DNA from: JANWWM01 sp046292465
Lineage (GTDB): Bacteria; Bacteroidota; Chlorobiia; Chlorobiales; Thermochlorobacteraceae
Length of the DNA stretch: 64,000 nucleotides
Assembly: GCA_046292465.1 (NCBI GenBank)
Contig: JBKBRB010000001.1
Location: 124,001-188,000, forward strand
Direction: 5' to 3'
A program made the translations under genes and the position numbers. Under the pieces are notes generated by a model, which worked only from the letters and a program-made list of their open reading frames with translations, ran no database searches and had not been told where the DNA came from. This document shows, piece by piece, positions 58,901-64,000 of this stretch. Within the stretch, counting starts at the first letter, position 1. Each line of letters opens with the position of its first letter.

Positions 58901-60181
58901 TCACGCGACGCGCTCTTCGACTTTCAAGGCATTCAAGTCGCAAGTTTTCTTTTGCTTTTTGAGCATTGCCAAATAAACGAAACTTGATAGCGCGTAAAAG
59001 CCAATCGTAACAAGGAAGAGCGGCTTATAGCCGAAATGCTCAATTACCGTGCCTGCCATTGCGGGCGTAATCGCCCAACTCAAATTCCAAAAGAAAATAT
59101 CGAGGCTTGCAGTGAACTCGCGCTCTTCATCGCGCACATGTTCCATGTTGTATTGCTCTACAAAGGGACCCGACATATTCATCAGCACATTGCGCAAGAG
59201 AAATGCGACGGTAACAATCACAAGGCTTGTGCTAAACCCCATAATCGCCATAAACGGAAGAGAGGCAAGTTGAACAATGATGATGCTTTTAAGCACGCCG
59301 AGCCGCCTTGAAATCATCGGCGAGAGCAAATAACCAACCACCACTGCCGACTGCACAAGGCTCATCGTGCTACCAATTTCTGCCGAACTTGCGCCGAACG
59401 TTTGATGTAAATACAGCGGAATAAATGGAATCACGGCACCTGCACCAACGCCCACAATGATGTGTGGCGTAATGATTTTGAAAATGTGTTTAAGCCGTGC
59501 TCGTGAGGGAATCTGCGAAAGAAATTCTTCCACCAGCGAAACTGTCGACGACAGGCTTGTTTCCGACGGCGAAAGTTTGGCATAAAAAAACACCGAAACC
59601 ATCATCACCGCCGCGCCAACACACAAGCTCACTTGATAGGCATCGTCGAGCGAAAGCGTTGCGCCAAGTAGAGACGCGCTCATTGTGAGCACATTTGGCA
59701 AGTGCCCGCCCACATAATTGCCGAGCATAATGCCGAACATTGAGAGTGCCGCGTTGAAGCCAAAAACGAACGCACGCTCTTCGGGACGCGATAGTCGCAT
59801 CAACAGAACGGCAGGAATCACACGCGCCGCGCTCACGGCAAGCCCCAACACAAGGTTGAAGAACGGCACTAAAAATTCATTCGGAAAAATCGCGCGCAAG
59901 AGTTGAAAGAGCGCGACGAGCGAAATGCTCATTAAAAGCATGGTTCGATGGGAATACTTCCGCGCCAAAAACGCCGCCGGAATGCAAAGCAAGAGCACCC
60001 CAAGCGAATGCAGGCTAATCATTCCGCCAATGAACGAATCCGAATAGCCAAGCGAGTTGAGGTAGAGGTTGTAGAGCAAATCGTTAACCGATGCACCAAT
60101 GTTGAATAGGAACGCGCCTGCAAGGTATCGGCGAATATCGATGTGAAAGGTGGAGAAGTTTGAAAAGTATTTCTGTATCAT
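58901..60181 (-). CDS. Major facilitator superfamily transporter
   Basis: 426 residues, twelve predicted helices. The loop after helix 2 reads FLARKYSHRTMLLMS (about 78-92), a degenerate form of the MFS G-x-x-x-D-R-x-G-R-R/K motif. A second helix-rich half begins at about 225 (HIFKIITPHIIVGVGAGAVI), with LVQSAVVVGYLLSPMISRRL as the matching loop. The sequence looks like drug or unknown-substrate exporters. No neighbouring regulator is present. The gene lies just upstream of lpdA on the same strand with 60 bp between. Confidence 0.85.
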   Translation of the reverse strand: MIQKYFSNFSTFHIDIRRYLAGAFLFNIGASVNDLLYNLYLNSLGYSDSFIGGMISLHSLGVLLLCIPAAFLARKYSHRTMLLMSISLVALFQLLRAIFPNEFLVPFFNLVLGLAVSAARVIPAVLLMRLSRPEERAFVFGFNAALSMFGIMLGNYVGGHLPNVLTMSASLLGATLSLDDAYQVSLCVGAAVMMVSVFFYAKLSPSETSLSSTVSLVEEFLSQIPSRARLKHIFKIITPHIIVGVGAGAVIPFIPLYLHQTFGASSAEIGSTMSLVQSAVVVGYLLSPMISRRLGVLKSIIIVQLASLPFMAIMGFSTSLVIVTVAFLLRNVLMNMSGPFVEQYNMEHVRDEEREFTASLDIFFWNLSWAITPAMAGTVIEHFGYKPLFLVTIGFYALSSFVYLAMLKKQKKTCDLNALKVEERVA

Positions 60182-60389
60182 TTTGAGTTAAACCTTACGG
60201 CGTGTCGCTTTTTGCCGTAAGCAAAGATACGCAAGTTCCTATAAAGCGTTTCAAAGTTGAAGGTGAACTGCGGATTCGTTTGTTTTCCCGAAGAACTTCG
60301 CTAAATTGAAACCACTTCCCACACAATTCAGTTTGTTGTATGGCAGTGCTCTATCTTCAAACGCAAGTGCTTGCACCAGCGCAATCAGC

Positions 60390-61523
60390 ATGCAGATTCT
60401 TTCATCACTACACTCCGATGTTTGGCACAATCTCAAAGAGCCGGGCTCTTACGAGTGGTGGTATTTTGACGCTGTTACAGACGACAACCGCTACTCGATT
60501 GTCGCAATCTGGTTTTCAGGTTTTCCATTTTCGCCGTATTACCTTCAACGGCTTCGCGCTTGGAAACAAAACGGCTCGAAATCGAACGGTTCAAAGTATG
60601 ACTCACCGCTTCCCAATCCGCTCGAACATACTGCGTTTAGCTTCAGCCTCTATGCCGACGGCGCAGAAATTTTGAACTTCATCAAGGAAGGCGACGCCAC
60701 GCTCTTCGACGCCTCATCGGAAAAACCCTCTGTGCGATTCGAACAAAATCGATTCGTTTATGACGAACTGCGCAATCGGTTCGTCCTGAACATTGAGTTC
60801 GAGATGCCTGCTCGCAAAAAGCGCGTCAAAGCCGAACTTTACTTCACGCCAAAAGCGGAGATTGTCGAAGACTTCGGTGAACTTTCCTCAGGCACAGGCG
60901 AACACACATGGATTCTCGTTGCACCTTCAATGAATGTAGATGGCAAACTCGATGTTTGGGACGGACTGAAAGGTGAAACGCATAAAATTGCTTTTCAAGG
61001 TAATGGCTATCACGACCACAACTTCGGGCGCGTGCCAATGGACACCGATATTGAAAATTGGTATTGGGGACGCGCACATTCCAAAAAGTATGACCTTGTT
61101 TATTACATCATTTCTTACAAAGACGAGCAGCGTGAGCCGTTCACCTTTCTCTATCTGACCGAAAACGGCAAAACCGTGATTCTCAAAAATCGCCTTTCTA
61201 TCACTGAGCACGAGTTAGAGCAAAATCTTATTTCGCCGCGCTACGGCAAACGCTTAACGATGGATTCTGACGACTGCCATTTCTCGATTGAACATCTCAA
61301 AGGCTTGGATACTGGTCCTTTCTACATGCGCTTTCACTCACGATTTGTGCTTAACCTTAAAGAGGAACGCGGCATTGTGATGACCGGTATTTCTGAATTT
61401 CTGCACCCTGAACGGCTCACATCAAGTCTTGTCCAAAACTTGGTCAAGAGCAAAGTTTTGCGTGCGGGACGCTTGTCGGTGATGTACACCTTGTATAACT
61501 TTTTCAACCGTTTTTTGGAATAG
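60390..61523 (+). CDS. crtC: CrtC-like carotenoid 1,2-hydratase
   Basis: Probably adds water to the terminal double bond of an acyclic carotenoid end group (in green sulfur bacteria, chlorobactene or a gamma-carotene derivative), giving the 1'-hydroxy carotenoids found in chlorosomes. The CrtC signature EPGSYEWWYFDAVTDDNRYS (about 17-36) and FSGFPFSPYY (about 42-51) are clear. GNGYHDHNFGRVPMDTDIEN followed by WYWGRAHSKK (about 205-234) is the second conserved block. I use the ATG at 60390, six residues before the match to family starts. An upstream TTG at 60306 would add 28 residues. The product is about 377 residues with no signal peptide. A short hairpin follows. Confidence 0.85.
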   Translation: MQILSSLHSDVWHNLKEPGSYEWWYFDAVTDDNRYSIVAIWFSGFPFSPYYLQRLRAWKQNGSKSNGSKYDSPLPNPLEHTAFSFSLYADGAEILNFIKEGDATLFDASSEKPSVRFEQNRFVYDELRNRFVLNIEFEMPARKKRVKAELYFTPKAEIVEDFGELSSGTGEHTWILVAPSMNVDGKLDVWDGLKGETHKIAFQGNGYHDHNFGRVPMDTDIENWYWGRAHSKKYDLVYYIISYKDEQREPFTFLYLTENGKTVILKNRLSITEHELEQNLISPRYGKRLTMDSDDCHFSIEHLKGLDTGPFYMRFHSRFVLNLKEERGIVMTGISEFLHPERLTSSLVQNLVKSKVLRAGRLSVMYTLYNFFNRFLE

Positions 61524-61552
61524 CACCGAAACTCGGAACGAAACAAAACTTG

Positions 61553-61575
61553 GGCAGTGTTTCAAAACTGCCGAA
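61553..61575 (+). terminator. Candidate terminator between crtC-like gene and petC
   Basis: Stem GGCAGT / ACTGCC with an 8-nt loop (61553-61572), followed by GAATTTGTTTTG. A short stem and an interrupted T run make it a moderate terminator. Confidence 0.45.
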
Positions 61576-61644
61576 TTTGTTTTGAATTGAATCTCAAATC
61601 AATCAAACGCCTTTCTAACCAGAAAACTATCGGAGAACCTTAAC

Positions 61645-62187
61645 ATGCAAATTGTTCGTGGCGAATACGACCGTTCAAAGCGCCTTGAAGTCATTGGCGA
61701 AACCGACGCAAAACGACGCGAAGCCGTTGAAGCCGCTCAGAAAGAAATTGTTGAAAGTGTAGAGACAGGTGGACGGCGCAACTTTCTGACGATTATTGTT
61801 GGCGCACTCGGCGCACTTCTTACGGCTACTGTCCTCTATCCAATTGCGCGTTACTCGTATCCGCCTGAGCGAAAGAAGAAAATTTCCAATTCAGCTGTAG
61901 TTGGAAAAGATGGCGAGATTCCGCCGAACTCGGGCAAAATTGTCAAATTCAACGACCTTCCCGTTATGGTTCTCAATGTCAATGGCGAATACAGCGCATT
62001 CTCTGCTAAATGCACACATTTAGGGTGCCTTGTTCAATGGGATCCAAAAGCCGCAAATGTGTGGTGCGCTTGCCATAACGCCCGCTACAATACAGACGGC
62101 ACCAAAATTTCAGGTCCGCAACCTGCCGACCTTGAGAAATACAGCGTCAAAGTCCAAGACGGCAACATCATTGTCTCAAAAGTTTAA
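61645..62187 (+). CDS. petC: Rieske iron-sulfur protein of the cytochrome bc complex
   Basis: High-potential [2Fe-2S] subunit that takes electrons from menaquinol. 180 residues. A 42-residue cytoplasmic leader precedes a twin-arginine-type anchor (GGRRNFLTIIVGALGALLTA, about 42-61), expected for Tat export of a folded cluster. Cluster motifs are CTHLGC (about 122-127) and CACHNARYNTDG (about 141-152). In the second motif the usual C-P-C-H-G-S-x-Y is C-A-C-H-N-A-R-Y: the hydrogen-bonding Ser is Ala while the Tyr remains. Ser loss is known to lower the midpoint potential. It precedes petB by 43 bp. No cytochrome c1 or f gene accompanies the pair, as is usual in green sulfur bacteria. Confidence 0.95.
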   Translation: MQIVRGEYDRSKRLEVIGETDAKRREAVEAAQKEIVESVETGGRRNFLTIIVGALGALLTATVLYPIARYSYPPERKKKISNSAVVGKDGEIPPNSGKIVKFNDLPVMVLNVNGEYSAFSAKCTHLGCLVQWDPKAANVWCACHNARYNTDGTKISGPQPADLEKYSVKVQDGNIIVSKV

Positions 62188-62230
62188 TTTCCTACTGACT
62201 CTTTCCAACAACTTAAAGCAGTGACCTACA

Positions 62231-63325
62231 ATGGCTGAACTTATCGCAAAACTCAAAAACGGTGCCGCCCAAGAGTGGATCAATGAGCGCATTGGCTCGC
62301 TTACCTATGTGATCGATTACGCGAGCAAAAAGACCGTGCCGATGCACCGCCAATCTGTTTGGTACTACTTCGGCGGATTGACGCTCTTCTTCTTCGTGAT
62401 TCAAATTATCACAGGTTTGCTCTTACTGCTCTACTACAAACCCACCGAAGCCGAAGCGTTTGAATCCTTTGTCTTCATTCAAAAAGAAGTTCCATTCGGC
62501 TGGCTGATTCGTCAAGTGCATAGTTGGTCGGCGAACTTGATGGTGCTCATGATGTTTATTCACATGTTTAGCGCATACTTCATGAAAGCCTACCGCAAAC
62601 CGCGCGAACTTATGTGGCTCACAGGCTTCGTGCTCTGCCTTTTGACGCTCGGACTTTCGTTCACAGGCTACTTGCTTCCTTGGAACACACTTGCTTACTT
62701 TGCTGTTAAAATCGGCATCAGCACACTTACCTATGTTCCAGGTGGTGATTTCATCGCTAAAATTGCACAAGGCGGCGACGAAGTAACTGGCGAAACGCTC
62801 ACGAGAATGTTTGGACTGCACGTCGTGCTGCTTCCGGGCTTAACGCTCCTCGTGCTTTCCGCTCACCTCATTTTGATGCAAACGCTTGGAACCTCTGTGC
62901 CAATTGGCTACAAAGAAAAGGGTTTGCTCAAAGGCGAAGAACCCTTCTTCCCGAACTTCTTGATGAAAGATTTCATCGGCTGGATGATTGGGTTCGCTCT
63001 TCTCATTTTTCTCTGCGTTGTCTTCCCTTGGGAAATTGGAGAGAAAGCAGACCCACTTCAACCTGCACCTGAAGGCATTAAACCAGAATGGTATTTCTGG
63101 GCGCAATTCCAATACTTGAAACAAGTTCCAGGGGCTGTGGCAATTGTAACCATGACGATTGCGATGCTTGTTTGGGCAGCAGTGCCATTCTTGGACAAAA
63201 AAGCCAACAATGAAGAACGCGATGTGAAGTTTACCATCTTCGGCGTGCTCACACTCGGATTTTTCCTTGTTGAGTGCTTTATCGTCTATTACGAATACTA
63301 CATCAAGAACCCTGTCTCACACTAA
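62231..63325 (+). CDS. petB: Cytochrome b (b6 plus subunit IV type, fused)
   Basis: Quinol-oxidising membrane subunit, 364 residues. The heme histidines lie in QVHSWSANLMVLMMFIHMFS (helix B, 13 residues between) and GLHVVLLPGLTLLVLSAHLI (helix D, 14 residues between, the b6f-type spacing). The Qo-site PEWY is in EGIKPEWYFWAQFQYLKQVP (about 277-296). The fusion of b6-like (1 to about 215) and subunit IV-like (about 220-364) parts matches Chlorobi. At the place of b6 Cys35, which binds heme ci in b6f, this protein has YYFGG, so heme ci attachment is not expected. The operon ends in a strong terminator. Confidence 0.96.
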   Translation: MAELIAKLKNGAAQEWINERIGSLTYVIDYASKKTVPMHRQSVWYYFGGLTLFFFVIQIITGLLLLLYYKPTEAEAFESFVFIQKEVPFGWLIRQVHSWSANLMVLMMFIHMFSAYFMKAYRKPRELMWLTGFVLCLLTLGLSFTGYLLPWNTLAYFAVKIGISTLTYVPGGDFIAKIAQGGDEVTGETLTRMFGLHVVLLPGLTLLVLSAHLILMQTLGTSVPIGYKEKGLLKGEEPFFPNFLMKDFIGWMIGFALLIFLCVVFPWEIGEKADPLQPAPEGIKPEWYFWAQFQYLKQVPGAVAIVTMTIAMLVWAAVPFLDKKANNEERDVKFTIFGVLTLGFFLVECFIVYYEYYIKNPVSH

Positions 63326-63347
63326 TCGCAAAGAACTTTATACTTGT

Positions 63348-63378
63348 AAAAGCGGAAGCCAACACTTCCGCTTTTTTA
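63348..63378 (+). terminator. Rho-independent terminator after petB (between convergent genes)
   Basis: Perfect 11-bp stem AAAAGCGGAAG (63348-63358) / CTTCCGCTTTT (63365-63375), 6-nt loop, then T's. The A-rich left arm lets it also act for the convergent tenI-like gene. Confidence 0.9.
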
Positions 63379-63969
63379 TTTCAACACGCATAGAAATTCC
63401 TTCACTGCCTTGCGCACATCACTTGCCGACATTACCGCGTTCATCACTGCCACACCAAACGCACCTGCCTTCAAACACTCTGGCACTCGTTCAGGCGTAA
63501 TTCCGCCAACCGCATAAACAGGAATTGAAACTGCTTTACACACTTCTTCAAGCGCGTTTAATCCGCGTGGCGCAACGGCTTTCGATGAAGTCTCAAAGAT
63601 ATGTCCGAATAGAAGGTAATCAGCACCGCTTTGTTCGGCTTCTTTTGCGCCTTTGACGCTATGAACGCTTCGTCCAACAAGAGAACTAAAAAATCGCTTG
63701 ACGGTTTGAACCGGAAGTTCATTTTCGGGGAGGTGAAGTCCATCGGCTTCGGTGGCAAGGGCAATATCCAAACGGCTGTTGATAATTAGTTTCGCACCGT
63801 AGCGCGCCGTCGTTGCGCGGAGCGATTGCGCCAAGTGGAAGAGCGGTTTGGCGTCCATATCCTTTTCGCGCAGTTGCACAAGGCTCGCGCCAGATTGACA
63901 TGCCGTTTCAACGATTTTTTCTAAATCGCCTTTTGCCAACGCACGATTCGTGATGAGCATCAGGCGCAT
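63376..63969 (-). CDS. TenI/ThiE-family protein, TenI (thiazole tautomerase)-like
   Basis: Thiamine-phosphate-synthase fold, 197 residues from the ATG at 63969. The frame stays open upstream to a TTG at 63996 and may continue beyond the window. Shared features with ThiE are VQLREKDMDAKPLFHLAQ (about 28-45), LIINSRLDIALATEADGLHL (about 61-80) and VYAVGGITPERVPECLKAGA (about 154-173). However, ADYLLFGHIFETSSKAVAPR (about 119-138) has the G-H-x-F-E-T wording of TenI, where ThiE has G-P-x-F-x-T-x-T-K. In TenI the histidine is catalytic in aromatising the thiazole. So tautomerase activity is more likely than phosphate synthase. Convergent to petB. Confidence 0.75.
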   Translation of the reverse strand: MRLMLITNRALAKGDLEKIVETACQSGASLVQLREKDMDAKPLFHLAQSLRATTARYGAKLIINSRLDIALATEADGLHLPENELPVQTVKRFFSSLVGRSVHSVKGAKEAEQSGADYLLFGHIFETSSKAVAPRGLNALEEVCKAVSIPVYAVGGITPERVPECLKAGAFGVAVMNAVMSASDVRKAVKEFLCVLK

Positions 63970-64000
63970 CGCGTCAGGAAATAACTTACTTGGCAAGCGA

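Overview
The window comes from a green sulfur bacterium (phylum Chlorobi/Chlorobiota). The evidence is a chlorosome baseplate gene (csmA) inside a chlorosome gene cluster, a CrtC-type carotenoid hydratase, a two-gene Rieske/cytochrome b complex with no cytochrome c1 or f gene, a metK-ahcY operon led by what looks like the SAM-Chlorobi RNA, a fused lpxC-fabZ, and a type IX secretion sorting domain. A TonB receptor, a Pif1-like helicase, a VC_2705-type symporter and many signal-bearing lipoproteins fit a Chloroherpeton/Thermochlorobacter-like lineage better than classical Chlorobium, but this is inference. No rRNA, tRNA, CRISPR array, insertion sequence or prophage was seen.

Layout. 1-2070 (minus): two-subunit Na+/solute symporter. 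2760-12335 (plus): envelope polysaccharide block with a WecA-like initiating transferase, a DUF2723 membrane glycosyltransferase, an MsbA-like flippase, three tandem GT9 heptosyltransferase-like genes and a GT4 transferase. 12341-18055: MsrB, small membrane and exported proteins, a TonB receptor and a Pif1-like helicase. 18154-25824 (plus): a small Cys/His-rich exported protein, a CzcCBA-type heavy-metal efflux system, then recN. 26056-31867 (plus): the chlorosome cluster, ordered ArsA-like ATPase, two N-terminally related small proteins, CsmA, a protein of possible PH-like fold, a second ArsA-like ATPase and a methyltransferase. 31902-33525 (minus): a minimal protein kinase between two related lipoproteins. 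33576-36234 (plus): GNAT protein, Mrp and Nfu Fe-S proteins. 36354-44699 (minus): DUF5686 and OmpA outer-membrane proteins, LpxC-FabZ, a LppC-like lipoprotein and an inositol-phosphatase-like enzyme. 44870-47854 (plus): LolD-like ATPase, AnmK and an orphan nucleoside-type permease. 47870-52896 (minus): glgA, HAD phosphatase, methyltransferase, 2OG oxygenase and a lipoprotein. 53056-57391 (plus): sorting-domain remnant, SAM-responsive leader, metK, ahcY, pdxJ and a PQ-loop protein. 57413-60181 (minus): lpd and an MFS transporter. 60390-63325 (plus): crtC-like, petC and petB. 63376-63969 (minus): tenI/thiE-like.

The most interesting part is the chlorosome cluster. Two ArsA/Get3-type ATPases that lack both the arsenite-binding cysteine triad and the Get3 zinc CxxC flank the baseplate protein gene, together with a candidate PH-like protein and a protein with apolipoprotein/perilipin-like repeats. 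I read this as a candidate targeting and assembly system for the chlorosome, an organelle bounded by a lipid monolayer. Two adjacent 12-bp palindromes sit just upstream of the first gene as candidate operators. The metK leader can be folded by hand into a pseudoknotted structure followed by a perfect intrinsic terminator.
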